A stretch of 64,000 nucleotides of DNA, from positions 1,922,001-1,986,000 of the forward strand of contig NZ_CP053291.1 of assembly GCF_014926385.1 (NCBI RefSeq), written 5' to 3'. The stretch is from Trueperella pecoris (GTDB taxonomy: Bacteria; Actinomycetota; Actinomycetes; Actinomycetales; Actinomycetaceae). A program made the position numbers and the translations under genes. Shown here one piece after another: positions 17,507 through 26,171 of this stretch. The notes beneath the pieces were generated by a model. The model searched no databases. It saw only the letters and a program-made list of their open reading frames with translations, and was not told the DNA's origin. How positions within the stretch are numbered: the stretch's first letter is position 1; each line of letters begins with the position of its first letter.

Positions 17507-17548
17507 GGGCCGATCTTCGCCCAGGCGAATCCAGGCGAAGACCGGCCC
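17507..17548 (-). terminator. Terminator after the DUF4235 gene
   Basis: 15-bp arms (17507-17521 and 17534-17548) with a single mismatch or wobble. On the minus strand the stem is followed by GTTTTCC, consistent with an intrinsic terminator 34 bp after the DUF4235 stop. Confidence 0.75.
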
Positions 17549-17581
17549 ACACGCATCCAATGTCGCGAGGCTAGCCCTCGG

Positions 17582-17821
17582 CTAGGCTCCGTACCATTCC
17601 GCCGCCTTGCGCTTGAGAGCCGTGCTCACAACGGCGGTCACCACGGCGGTGACGGCGGTGAACACAACAAGGTCACGCATTGGCATCTGCATCATCTCGT
17701 CTTCGTCAACCGGGCGTTGCTTGCCAAGGCCCTTTTCCCACACCTGGTTTACCACCACATTCGACGCAACCCCGGCCGCGCCCGCGATACCCATCGTGAT
17801 GAGCTTCCAACCAATGTTCAT
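17582..17821 (-). CDS. DUF4235-family small membrane protein
   Basis: A 79-aa protein with two hydrophobic segments (LITMGIAGAAGVASNVVVNQ region and DLVVFTAVTAVVTAVVSTAL) and the central VWEKGLGKQRP loop typical of DUF4235, a family of small actinobacterial membrane proteins. ATG 17821 has the ribosome site GGGAGG at ideal spacing. The function is unknown. It stands between the thiamine operon and the end of the Mrp operon, with its own terminator. Confidence 0.8.
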   Translation of the reverse strand: MNIGWKLITMGIAGAAGVASNVVVNQVWEKGLGKQRPVDEDEMMQMPMRDLVVFTAVTAVVTAVVSTALKRKAAEWYGA

Positions 17822-17942
17822 AATTCCTCCCAAGGATGTTTCTGTCCCATTATCCCAGCGGCCAGCGCGCCTGTCATGACGAAATCACTGCTAGCTTCAG
17901 GCAATTGCGAAGGTGCGTGTGGGACGTTGCCGGCCGGGCCCG

Positions 17943-18296
17943 TTACGCGCGGTCGTCTCCGGACTTCATGTCCTCACCCAGCTCGTCAATGAGCAGCGCC
18001 GACTTGTCGATTCGACCCGTCCGATACCCCGCCCGCGACAGCATGTGGGCCGAGATTGGGGAGGTAATGAGCTGAAAACCGATGACGAGCATCATCGTCC
18101 AAGTCATCGTCGCGCTTTGGACCATGAGGCACACGCCGAGCATGAGCATGATCAGCGACAGCACCTGCGGCTTGGTGGCCACGTGCTGGCGAGCGAGCAG
18201 GTCCGGGTAACGGTAGGCGCCGATAGCGGCGATGAAGGTAAAGATCGATCCGCCCGCGATGAGCGCAACCCCGAGGTAGTCGGCAAGCTGTTCCAT
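17943..18296 (-). CDS. mrpG: Mrp/Mnh antiporter subunit G
   Basis: A 117-aa MrpG with three membrane segments and the family blocks FTFIAAIGAYRYPDLLARQH and HVATKPQVLSL. It is a small subunit of the multi-subunit Na+/H+ (or K+/H+) antiporter in the cytoplasmic membrane. It is the last gene of the operon; its ATG shares a base with the mrpF stop. The hydrophilic tail after about residue 90 is variable in the family. Confidence 0.9.
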   Translation of the reverse strand: MEQLADYLGVALIAGGSIFTFIAAIGAYRYPDLLARQHVATKPQVLSLIMLMLGVCLMVQSATMTWTMMLVIGFQLITSPISAHMLSRAGYRTGRIDKSALLIDELGEDMKSGDDRA

Positions 18297-18835
18297 TACG
18301 GCTCCATCCTTTCTACCGCCGTCGCGCCACCGTGCTTTGGCCCGACCTCAGTGACGTCCTCCGTGTCCACGTCCGTACCGGAGAAATCCACAGCATCCGG
18401 ATCGTACAAATCACCTGGATCGGAGCTTCTCCCGCCGTTTGTCGGCTCTCCTGGGCCGCCAGCCGGGCTCTCTACTCGGCGCACCCGCCAAACCCTGTGA
18501 GATTTCCGCCCAAATCGCCAAGTGTGTTCACCAAAAACCACATTCTCACGACTTTTGGCGGCCGACCCACCCATCCCGCCCTGCAGCGGGGTAATGAAGC
18601 GTGCGAGCGTGGCAGATCCGACGAATCCGATGAGGGAAAGCGCAATGAACAAGGCGAGCAGATCCTCGCGGCGCGTGATCGCCGCGAGAACCGCCACTCC
18701 TCCGATCAGTATCGAGGTCAGGAAGTCCACGGAGACCATCCGATCCAGCGAGGTCGGCCCCTTGACCAGCCGCACCGTGACCAATAGCGCCGAGACTACC
18801 AAGAGGGCGATACATGCACCGAGAACATAGATCAC
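18296..18835 (-). CDS. mrpF: Mrp/Mnh antiporter subunit F with repeat-derived C-terminal extension
   Basis: The first 90 or so residues are MrpF: three membrane segments with RLVKGPTSLDRMVSVDFLTS in the middle. Normal MrpF ends near there. Here the frame continues for about 90 more residues. Residues about 92-117 are encoded by a copy of the 77-bp family-2 repeat (18485-18561), followed by an acidic, Gly/Pro-rich tail. The insertion seems to have extended the protein without stopping the operon. The mrpG ATG overlaps the stop, so coupling is kept. The tail is probably cytoplasmic or extracytoplasmic disordered sequence. Confidence 0.88.
   Translation of the reverse strand: MIYVLGACIALLVVSALLVTVRLVKGPTSLDRMVSVDFLTSILIGGVAVLAAITRREDLLALFIALSLIGFVGSATLARFITPLQGGMGGSAAKSRENVVFGEHTWRFGRKSHRVWRVRRVESPAGGPGEPTNGGRSSDPGDLYDPDAVDFSGTDVDTEDVTEVGPKHGGATAVERMEP
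18485..18561. repeat. Family-2 77-bp element, copy 1 (inside mrpF)
   Basis: The ends CCGCCAAACCCTGTGAG and TCACGACTTTTGGCGG are near-complementary. The interior AAATCGCCAAGTGTGTTCACC matches copy 2 at 32316-32392 almost base for base. It lies wholly within the mrpF reading frame. Confidence 0.85.
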
Positions 18836-19668
18836 TGTTCCACCTCCGCCTGAAGTGCGTTTCCGGCGATGCGGCGGGTGCGCGCCTGGCGTTCGTCCCG
18901 CTTGGCATGCTGCGCCTGAACAACCGCGGCCGATTGAGCGGTGCCGAATTCGCGCGGCGCTCCCGTCGCGGGCGCGTAGGGCACGGGCAGGCGCCCGGCC
19001 CGCCTCGAGGAACTAGGCACGTAGCCTGCGTCCACCAGCTCGTCGTGCGAGGCAAACGCGCGCAACACCCGTTCTTCCAGCTCGAGGACGGTGCGGTGGA
19101 TGCCCTCGATCCCGCCGGCCAGATGCGTGTCGAAGACGTGGACGTAGAGCGTGCCCGTCACGCGATGCGCCTCCACCACCACCGAGCCCGGCACGAGCGC
19201 CGTCATTCCCGAGATCATCGCCAGATACACGTCTGAGTGCGATCGCAGGTGGACGCGGATGATTGCGGCTTGGGGCTGGCGGCCGGAGAGGATGAATCGT
19301 GCCATTTGGAAGGAGGAGTGGACGATGTCGAACAGGAAATGTGTCATCAGGTGGATGACGGCGATCGGGCGCGACCGCCCGTCGAAGGGCACGTATGGGA
19401 ATGGCGCGACGGTGGTGACGAAGAGCGCGACGATGATTCCTGAGAGGAACGTGCCGGTGGAGGGGTCTGCCCAGAGGAGGACCCACACGAGCATGAGCCA
19501 GGCAAGCATTCCCACCGAAGCGTGGGGGAAGCGCCCGGGGCGGCGCGCCGCCCGGCGGATGGCGCGCGCGGATTTGGTGTTGACGACGCCGTCGGTGGAC
19601 CTACCCGCGCCCCTGGCTGTCATACCTGCGGGACCCGTGGCGGCGGATCGGCTGCGCGTTTCACTCAT
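18832..19668 (-). CDS. mrpE: Mrp/Mnh antiporter subunit E with extended termini
   Basis: A 278-aa protein. The MrpE core (about residues 50-205) has two hydrophobic segments and the blocks LMLVWVLLWADPSTGTFLSG and HVFDTHLAGG. Its length exceeds the usual 160 or so residues because of a basic N-terminal extension and a charged tail of about 70 residues. ATG 19668 is chosen because it overlaps the mrpD stop (ATGAGTGA) and follows GGAGG. It is a membrane subunit needed for assembly of the antiporter. Confidence 0.88.
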   Translation of the reverse strand: MSETRSRSAATGPAGMTARGAGRSTDGVVNTKSARAIRRAARRPGRFPHASVGMLAWLMLVWVLLWADPSTGTFLSGIIVALFVTTVAPFPYVPFDGRSRPIAVIHLMTHFLFDIVHSSFQMARFILSGRQPQAAIIRVHLRSHSDVYLAMISGMTALVPGSVVVEAHRVTGTLYVHVFDTHLAGGIEGIHRTVLELEERVLRAFASHDELVDAGYVPSSSRRAGRLPVPYAPATGAPREFGTAQSAAVVQAQHAKRDERQARTRRIAGNALQAEVEQ

Positions 19669-21208
19669 GGGTGCCTCCCTCGCCGGAGTCCTTGGAGTCG
19701 CCGGTGCCGCGCCCGTCCTCGGGTAGGACGGCCACGATGTAGGGCGAGCGCGCTTTGAGTTCGGCGGCGGCGTCAAGGGTGAACTTGTTGATCGGGCCAG
19801 CCCAGAACGAGATGACGAGGGAGAAGATGACGAGCGCGCCCGCGGCCCCGCTCATACCCCACGGGATGGGTTTGGTGGGCAGCGGCTCGGGCGCGGTCTG
19901 CCAAAACGCCATGTTCCATGCGCGCGCCACCGCGTAGAGGGTGAGCAGGGAGCATATGATTCCGGTGGCGATCAAGGCCCAGTCGATCCAGGCGGATCGT
20001 GACACCGAGGCCTGTATGAGGCCGACCTTCCCGAAGAAGCCTGACCCCGGCGGGATGCCCGCTAGGTTCAATGCCGGCACGATGTAAAGGGCCGCAAGCA
20101 TGGGTGCAAATTTTGCAAGCGATCCCAGGCGCACCAACGACGTCGTGCCGCCGCGGCGCTCGATGAGCCCTACGACGAGGAAGAGTGCCGTCTGCACGGT
20201 GATGTGGTGGACGGCGTAGTAGATGGTGGCCCCGAGCCCAATGGTGGACGATAGGGAGATTCCCCAGATCATGTAGCCGATGTGCGAAACGAGGGTGAAG
20301 GACAACAGTCGCTTGATGTCCTGCTGGGCGACCGCACCGAGGATGCCCATGAGCATGGTTGCGATAGCGATCATGGCGATGACGAGCGTGAGCCGGTTGT
20401 AGGGGAAGAGCAGGGTCTGGGTGCGGATGATGGCGTAAACCCCAACCTTGGTCAGCAGGCCCGCGAAGACGGCGGTGACGGGCGCGGGGGCTGTGGGGTA
20501 GGAGTCGGGCAGCCAGGCTGAGAGCGGGAAGACCGCGGCTTTGATGCCGAAGCCGACGAGGAGCATAACTTGGATGGTGAGCCGCACACCGGGGTCGATC
20601 TCGGGTAGGCGCAGCGCCAGTTGGGCGAGGCTGACGGTGCCCGTGGCCGCGTACGCCATCGCGATGCCCACGAGGAAGACCACCGACGACACGAGTGAGA
20701 CGACCACGTAGACGGTTCCCGAACGGATCCGGTCTCGCGTCCCACCCAGCGTGATGAGCACGAACGACGCCGTCAACAGCAGTTCGAAGCCGACGTAAAT
20801 GTTGAACAGGTCCCCGCTGAGGAACGCGTGGGAAACTCCCGCCGAGAGGAGGAGGAAGGCGGGGTGGTAGACGGCGATGGGTGCGGCGTCGTCGCCGTCG
20901 GCCACGCCTTGGGCGAGGGAGTAGAGCAGGACGATGAGCGTAACGGTGACGGAGGTGAAGAGCATGATGGCGCTGAGGCGGTCCGCGACCATGGAAATGC
21001 CGATGGGCGCGGCCCAGCTGGCGACGTCGAGGACGACGGGGCCTGCCATGGACATGTAGAGGAGCGCGACGGCGACCACCCACACGGCGCCGAGGATACT
21101 CGCTGAGAGGATGCCTTGGAGGCGGCGAACCGAGGCGAAGGCGAGCGAGAGCCCGGCGCCAAAGATCGGCAGAACAACCGGGAGAGCAACAAGGAAGTCC
21201 CAATTCAT
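19661..21208 (-). CDS. mrpD: Mrp/Mnh antiporter subunit D
   Basis: A 515-aa protein with about 14 membrane segments, homologous to the ND4/NuoM antiporter-like subunits of complex I. LLTASFVLITLGGTRDR and the proton-channel helix GFGIKAAVFPLSAWLPDSYP, with its Lys, are the family hallmarks. It is one of the two large ion-translocating subunits. The start overlaps the mrpC stop by 4 nt and the stop overlaps mrpE, showing strict translational coupling. Confidence 0.93.
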   Translation of the reverse strand: MNWDFLVALPVVLPIFGAGLSLAFASVRRLQGILSASILGAVWVVAVALLYMSMAGPVVLDVASWAAPIGISMVADRLSAIMLFTSVTVTLIVLLYSLAQGVADGDDAAPIAVYHPAFLLLSAGVSHAFLSGDLFNIYVGFELLLTASFVLITLGGTRDRIRSGTVYVVVSLVSSVVFLVGIAMAYAATGTVSLAQLALRLPEIDPGVRLTIQVMLLVGFGIKAAVFPLSAWLPDSYPTAPAPVTAVFAGLLTKVGVYAIIRTQTLLFPYNRLTLVIAMIAIATMLMGILGAVAQQDIKRLLSFTLVSHIGYMIWGISLSSTIGLGATIYYAVHHITVQTALFLVVGLIERRGGTTSLVRLGSLAKFAPMLAALYIVPALNLAGIPPGSGFFGKVGLIQASVSRSAWIDWALIATGIICSLLTLYAVARAWNMAFWQTAPEPLPTKPIPWGMSGAAGALVIFSLVISFWAGPINKFTLDAAAELKARSPYIVAVLPEDGRGTGDSKDSGEGGTHE

Positions 21209-21660
21209 CGGCTTACCTCCTCGTCTTCAATTTCGTCATGAACCTCAGCAGCGTGGTCTTCAATGGCAGCTGGCTTGTCGGCGCGAGCATCGAGCTTAGC
21301 TTCCTCGGAGCGCGCCGCAATACGCCGGTCTTCGAGGTCATCTTGGACTTCGTCATTGCCGTTGAGCTGCCAGGAACGGTAGGCCATCGCGAGGAGGAAG
21401 CCGGTCACCGCCAGTGACAGCACAATTGCGGTGAGCATCATTGCCTGGACCAGTGGATCGGCCATGTCCTCTGGGCGCGCCTGGCCGACCATGGGCGGTT
21501 CGCCGGAGGGCCCTCCTGCGATCAGCATCAAGATATTAACGCCGTTGGTTACCGCGACCAACCCTAAGACGATCCTCGACAGTGAGCGTTCAAGAACCAG
21601 ATAAACTCCCACGGCCACGAGCGCGCCCGCAAGTATTGCCAATGCAAGGGATGATGTCAC
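21205..21660 (-). CDS. mrpC: Mrp/Mnh antiporter subunit C
   Basis: A 151-aa NuoK-like subunit with three membrane segments. LSRIVLGLVAVTNGVNILML and the VQAMMLTAIVLSLAVTGFLL helix (about residues 72-91) are diagnostic. A charged tail of about 50 residues follows, longer than usual. It overlaps mrpA and mrpD by 4 nt each. It works as part of the membrane channel of the antiporter. Confidence 0.92.
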   Translation of the reverse strand: MTSSLALAILAGALVAVGVYLVLERSLSRIVLGLVAVTNGVNILMLIAGGPSGEPPMVGQARPEDMADPLVQAMMLTAIVLSLAVTGFLLAMAYRSWQLNGNDEVQDDLEDRRIAARSEEAKLDARADKPAAIEDHAAEVHDEIEDEEVSR

Positions 21661-24600
21661 TTGTCGGCCTCCTCGGTGATCCCAATAAGCGTGCTGGTAG
21701 TGGCCGGGTCAGTGGCGACAGTGGTTAGGCCGGTCTTGGGGTCGACCTCGCCCGGGCGAGACGGGCTCGCCTGAGGCTCCTGGCGGGTGCCCGGCTCCGC
21801 GCCGGTGTGCAGCGTCGGAGGGGCGGAGACGACGTCGTCAAAATCGCGGGCCTGTTCGGCGTCGGTCATCTCGCGGCGGGAATCGGCCGACGGGCGGATT
21901 TCGACTTCCTCGTCCTCGACGCCCTCGAGCTCCCCGTGGCGGTCGATTTCGGCGCCCAGCGAGCGAAGTATGTCCAACACCAGTCCAACGACAACGAGGT
22001 AGACGCCGATGTCGAAGAAGATCGCGGTCGCGATCTTGACCTCACCGAAGCCCCACATCACGAACTCGATCTTGGCTGATTGGAGGATTGTTCCTCCAAG
22101 AGCGACGGGAATGAGGGCAGCCAGACCCGCAATGGATAGGCCTGTCCCCATGAGGTGACCCGGATGTAGCGGAACGGCGGCACCCAACTCGTAGCGTCCA
22201 CCCGCCACATAACGTAAAACGAGGGCGATACCCGCAAGAAGGCCACCCGCGAAGCCGCCGCCCGGCGCGTTGTGGCCGGCAAAGAGGAAGAAAAGGGAAA
22301 CCGCGAGGATGGTGTGAAAGATCAGCCTCGTGCCAACTTCAACGATGACGGAGCGGCGCCAAAATGGGAGTTGGTCGCTGCCCTCCAACCAACGTCGGTT
22401 GCGCCCGGGCGCGGTTACTGAGGATTCGATGGCTCGCGCGCGCACGCGCCGCCAGGTGGGTCCGCCAAGGTCGCGAGTGGGGCGGACGATTTGGCCGGCC
22501 ACGCTCGTCGCGGGCGTGCGCAGGTTGCGGAACCGGTCGATGCGCCCGCCGCGGTCACGGATGAAGAGAAGGGATGAGATGCCGATCGCGCAGGCCACAA
22601 CCACGGAGATTTCGCCGAACGTGTCCCAGGCGCGAATATCTACGAGCGTGACGTTGACGATGTTCTTGCCGTACCCGTACACGTAGGCCTCGTCGTGGAA
22701 GTCGATCGCGATGGGGGCGTGTACGCGCGCCCCCGCGGCGACGACGCCAAGCAGCGCCGTCATCGCGCCGAAGCCGGCCGCCACCGCGAGGCGCCACCAG
22801 CGAGAGCCGCGCAGCGGCCGATGGGAGAAGTATTGCGGCAGGCGGCGGAGCACGAGGACGAAGACGACGAGCGTCATCGTATCCACTAATGCTTGGGTCA
22901 AGGCCAGATCCGGGGCGCCGTAGAGTTCGTAGATGAGGGCCACTCCGTAGCCCGAAATCCCCATCAGGAGGACGGCCTTGAGGCGTTGGCGAGCCCCCGC
23001 AGCCAACAGTGCCGTGAGGATGGTCAGCACGGCGACGACGGCCTGAGCCACGGAGTCGTAGGGCCGCACGGGCAGGCGCGGCGTCCAGTCGCCGAGGGCA
23101 ACAGCTGCAAGGACCGCAAGCGCCGTGAAGGTGAAGATCGTCGACAGGTAGGCGGGCAGTGAGCCGCGTTGCGTGAGGGCGGTTGCCCGGCCAGAGAGCG
23201 AATCGAGGCCGATGATTATGCGATGATAGGCGGTTTCGGCGGCGACGGGGAACTCCCGGGAGGTAAGCGGCTCCACCCGTGCGCGGCCCACAAATAGCCC
23301 AAAGCCGAGGGTCAAGATCACCAGGGTCACGACGAACGGGAACCCCAGTCCCGGCCAGGCGACAAGGTGACCGAGCTCGCCCTGAATCTGGCGGGCGTGA
23401 GGCGCGAAGACGGCGTCGAGAAGGTGGGCACCCAACCCGAAGACGAGGCTGCCGCTAGCAAGGACCAACACCGGGCCCGTCATGATCCACGAGCGGCGGC
23501 TGACCTCCGTCTCTTCGATGCCAGGCTTGGCGGCGAAGGCGCCCCACCAGAAACGAAGCGTGTAGGCGACCGTCAGCACGGATCCGGCCGCGATGGCCAC
23601 CCACGTCGCGGTCGCTAAGAGGTCGCCGCCAATGAGTGCGTGCAGGGCCGCTTCCTTCGCCACGAAGCCCGCGAAGCCCGGCAGTCCCGCCATGGACATG
23701 CCCGCGACCGCCGCGGCCGCAGCCGTCACCGGAATCTTGCGCCCGACCCCGGACAGCTGGCGGAGGTCGCGCGTGCCGGTGGCCCAATCGACCTGACCGA
23801 CGGCCAGGAAGAGGGTCGATTTGAACATGGCGTGCGCGACGAGCATGCCAAGGCCCGCCAGCAACATCGCCGGCGTGCCATAGCCAACCATCAGCATGAT
23901 CAACCCGAGCTGAGAAACTGTGCCGAAGGCGAGAACCAGCTTGAGGTCGTACTGCTTGAGCGCCCGGTAACCGCCAATCAGCATCGTCCCCACGCCGCCA
24001 GCCACGATCATGTAACGCCACACCGGCTGGTCTGAAAAGCCCGGCGCCAGACGCGCCACCAGGTAGACGCCGGCCTTGACCATCGCCGCAGCGTGGAGGT
24101 AGGCCGACGTCGGCGTGGGGGCCGCCATCGCCGCCGGCAGCCAGAAGTGGAACGGCACGATCGCCGACTTCGCCATGGCACCCACCAGAACCAAAGCCAC
24201 GGCGGTGGAGACCACCACGGAAGGGGTCGATTCCGCCGCAATCGCCGCCACCCCCAGCTGGCCCGCCTGCGCCGAGGCCACCAGTTCGGAGATCGTGAAC
24301 GAACCGCCGGGGATCACACCTAGCACCATGATGCCGACAAGCATGGCCAAGCCGCCCGCCGTCGTGACGATGAAAGCCTGCATGGCCGCGCGCCGCGAGG
24401 AGCGCTTGTCGTAATTGAAGCCGATCAGGAGGAAGGAAAAGACCGACGTCAGCTCCCAAAACAGGTACAGAGCTAAGGTGTTGTCCGTGGTCACGAGCCC
24501 GGCCATCGCGCCGGCGAATGCCATGAAGATTCCCGCGAACCGCCCCATCCCCTGCGCCGACGCCGAAAAATAGCGCGCGCAATAGAAGAGCACGGCCGTT

Positions 24601-24857
24601 CCCACGCCCGTCACGATCAGCGACATCACCCACGCCAGGTGATCAATCCGGAACGTCAGCACCAGGTTCAGTTGGGGAACCCAGGCGAGCCTGCCAACCG
24701 GGAAATCTCCGCCCATCACAGCCGGGCCGAGGGTGAGAAGATAGCCGAACGAAAGCGCCGGGAGAAGCGAAAGATACATGTAGCCGCGCCGGCCCAGCCT
24801 CATCACCATGGGCGCCACGATGGCACCAATGACAAAAGCGGCCAGCACAATCAGCAT
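21657..24857 (-). CDS. mrpA: Mrp/Mnh antiporter fused subunits A and B
   Basis: A 1066-aa protein. Residues 1 to about 770 are MrpA (NuoL-like, about 20 membrane segments, with WELTSVFSFLLIGFNY and the ion-path helix AMAKSAIVPFHFWLPAAMAA). Residues of about 820-960 are MrpB (RLIFHTILAVSLFFLFAGHN, GGGFAGGLLAG). The A-B fusion is the usual actinobacterial arrangement. An acidic tail follows. The product is the main proton/cation-translocating subunit, giving Na+ and alkali tolerance and pH homeostasis. The ATG follows GGGGAGAAAT and a TAAGAT -10 box about 38 bp upstream. Confidence 0.93.
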   Translation of the reverse strand: MLIVLAAFVIGAIVAPMVMRLGRRGYMYLSLLPALSFGYLLTLGPAVMGGDFPVGRLAWVPQLNLVLTFRIDHLAWVMSLIVTGVGTAVLFYCARYFSASAQGMGRFAGIFMAFAGAMAGLVTTDNTLALYLFWELTSVFSFLLIGFNYDKRSSRRAAMQAFIVTTAGGLAMLVGIMVLGVIPGGSFTISELVASAQAGQLGVAAIAAESTPSVVVSTAVALVLVGAMAKSAIVPFHFWLPAAMAAPTPTSAYLHAAAMVKAGVYLVARLAPGFSDQPVWRYMIVAGGVGTMLIGGYRALKQYDLKLVLAFGTVSQLGLIMLMVGYGTPAMLLAGLGMLVAHAMFKSTLFLAVGQVDWATGTRDLRQLSGVGRKIPVTAAAAAVAGMSMAGLPGFAGFVAKEAALHALIGGDLLATATWVAIAAGSVLTVAYTLRFWWGAFAAKPGIEETEVSRRSWIMTGPVLVLASGSLVFGLGAHLLDAVFAPHARQIQGELGHLVAWPGLGFPFVVTLVILTLGFGLFVGRARVEPLTSREFPVAAETAYHRIIIGLDSLSGRATALTQRGSLPAYLSTIFTFTALAVLAAVALGDWTPRLPVRPYDSVAQAVVAVLTILTALLAAGARQRLKAVLLMGISGYGVALIYELYGAPDLALTQALVDTMTLVVFVLVLRRLPQYFSHRPLRGSRWWRLAVAAGFGAMTALLGVVAAGARVHAPIAIDFHDEAYVYGYGKNIVNVTLVDIRAWDTFGEISVVVACAIGISSLLFIRDRGGRIDRFRNLRTPATSVAGQIVRPTRDLGGPTWRRVRARAIESSVTAPGRNRRWLEGSDQLPFWRRSVIVEVGTRLIFHTILAVSLFFLFAGHNAPGGGFAGGLLAGIALVLRYVAGGRYELGAAVPLHPGHLMGTGLSIAGLAALIPVALGGTILQSAKIEFVMWGFGEVKIATAIFFDIGVYLVVVGLVLDILRSLGAEIDRHGELEGVEDEEVEIRPSADSRREMTDAEQARDFDDVVSAPPTLHTGAEPGTRQEPQASPSRPGEVDPKTGLTTVATDPATTSTLIGITEEADK

Positions 24858-24894
24858 ATTTCTCCCCAGGCCCGTCGAGTGCGTCTACCTATTT

Positions 24895-24900
24895 ATCTTA
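24895..24900 (-). promoter_or_regulatory. Likely -10 box of the mrp operon
   Basis: TAAGAT on the minus strand, 38 bp upstream of the mrpA start; no convincing -35 is seen. The leader would be about 30 nt with a good ribosome site. Confidence 0.45.
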
Positions 24901-25003
24901 GGGAAAAGACTTACCCATGTGTGGAGTCAGCGCACGACCTCACAACTCCGGCTCGGAAGGTTCAGTTCCCTGCCCGCAAGGTCATACCCCTTGTACGGGA
25001 ACG

Positions 25004-25615
25004 TCATGCTCCTTGTCCGGAAACGTCCAGCCCACGGGCCGACACGTCAATCCGATGGAAGTTGAGGTCCGAGCGCGACGCCGTCGGCCCACGTTGGCCC
25101 TGATAGCGCGAGCCTTGGGCGCCCTGACCGTAAGGGTGCTGTGCAGGGGAGGAGAGCTGGAAGAAGCAAAATTGACCAACCTTCATGCCCGGCAAGAGCA
25201 TGATCGGCATCGTGGCCGTGTTCGACAGCTCGAGGGTCACGTGCCCAGAAAAGCCCGGGTCGATGAAGCCCGCCGTCGAATGGGTGAGCAAGCCCAGGCG
25301 TCCCAGGCTGGACTTGCCCTCGAGCCGCGCCGCGACGTCGTCGCCGAGCGTAATCTGCTCATACGTTGAGCCCAACACGAACTCGCCCGGATGGAGGACG
25401 AGGCTACCGTCGGCGGGGACCTCGACCAGGCGGGTGAGCTCGGGTTGCGGGCTCGAGGGGTCGATCATCGGGTACTTGTGGTTGTCGAAGAGGCGAAAGA
25501 AGCGGTCGAGGTGAATGTCCACCGAGGAGGGCTGCACCATCTCGGGATCCCACGGATCGAGGGTGATCCTGCCGTCGGCCACGTATGCGCGAATGTCACG
25601 ATCAGAGAGAAGCAT
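25004..25615 (-). CDS. dcd: dCTP deaminase
   Basis: A 203-aa trimeric dCTP deaminase. The catalytic segment [19 protein letters not shown] (about residues 109-127, with the conserved Arg and Glu nearby), [13 protein letters not shown] and the substrate loop [10 protein letters not shown] (about 28-37) are complete. It converts dCTP to dUTP, or in the bifunctional actinobacterial form directly to dUMP, for thymidylate synthesis. The C-terminal 15 residues are unusual, and imperfect copies of CTTGTNCGG-N-AACGTC overlap the stop region (24990-25030). The start ATG has no strong ribosome site but has GTGAAAGAAT 6 nt upstream. Confidence 0.92.
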   Translation of the reverse strand: MLLSDRDIRAYVADGRITLDPWDPEMVQPSSVDIHLDRFFRLFDNHKYPMIDPSSPQPELTRLVEVPADGSLVLHPGEFVLGSTYEQITLGDDVAARLEGKSSLGRLGLLTHSTAGFIDPGFSGHVTLELSNTATMPIMLLPGMKVGQFCFFQLSSPAQHPYGQGAQGSRYQGQRGPTASRSDLNFHRIDVSARGLDVSGQGA

Positions 25616-25630
25616 GAGGCAATTCTTTCA

Positions 25631-25646
25631 CGCTCACGCGTGAGCG
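25631..25646. promoter_or_regulatory. 16-bp perfect palindrome upstream of dcd
   Basis: CGCTCACGCGTGAGCG is fully palindromic and lies 16-31 bp upstream of the dcd start, just behind the putative -10 element. It is a candidate operator; no regulator is identified. Confidence 0.4.
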
Positions 25647-25739
25647 CGCCCGCCTGTCCGGGCAGGCGGGGCATTTGTCCGCTCCGGCGTAGCACTTCTC
25701 CGCTGGTGGCTCCCCCGCTGGTGGCTCCCCCGCGGCTCC

Positions 25740-25860
25740 CCCGCGTCGCACTTCTCTGTCCGTGGCGTACCTCTCCACCAACGTCGCACCTTAAAGACCT
25801 GTCTAAGGTGCGTCAGTAGCGGAGAAGTGCGACGTTAATGGTGATGTGCGATGTTAAGCG
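25740..25860. repeat. Family-1 repeat array, locus B (head-to-head)
   Basis: Two and a half 19-bp units on the left (about 25740-25792) are inverted relative to the right array (25806-25824, 25825-25843, 25844-25860), meeting at TTAAAGACCTGTCTAA. Units share RRGTGCG and GGAG with loci A and C. A further partial unit, GCACTTCTCCGC, lies at about 25691-25702, next to two copies of GCTGGTGGCTCCCCC. The array fills the space between dcd and tRNA-Gly. Confidence 0.85.
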
Positions 25861-25910
25861 TTGCCCGATTGGCGCCCGCGCCGTCAGGAACGTAAGATGG
25901 GATCACCCTT

Positions 25911-25984
25911 GCGGGCGTAGTTCATCGGTAGAATGGCAGCTTCCCAAGCTGCAGAGGCGGGTTCGATTCCCGTCGCCCGCTCCA
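25911..25984 (+). tRNA. tRNA-Gly (anticodon CCC)
   Basis: The cloverleaf is complete: acceptor arms GCGGGCG (25911-25917) and CGCCCGC (25974-25980), anticodon stem GCAGC/GCTGC with loop TTCCCAA, and T-arm GGGTTCGATTCCC. The 3' CCA is encoded (25982-25984). A TAAGAT -10 box lies at 25893-25898. An accessory segment with defence-type genes starts directly downstream. Confidence 0.96.
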
Positions 25985-26131
25985 CTATGACCTCGAATTT
26001 GATAAGGCCGGGGTTACGTTTGGCGAGTATGCCCTTGGGGGCCTAAAATTCGGCGGGCGTCGGCGAGTTCGCATTTGCCCTAGTCAGAGCGTTGTCGAGT
26101 TGAGCAACAGCTAGCTATGGGTATGAAAATG

Positions 26132-26150
26132 CCGCCCTCATGTGAGGCGG
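26132..26150 (-). terminator. Terminator of the RloC-like gene
   Basis: On the minus strand CCGCCTCA pairs with TGAGGGCGG (one bulge) and is followed by CATTTTC, 22 bp after the stop of the gene at 26172. A moderate intrinsic terminator. Confidence 0.55.
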
Positions 26151-26171
26151 GCTCGGCGATGTAGAACAGAC

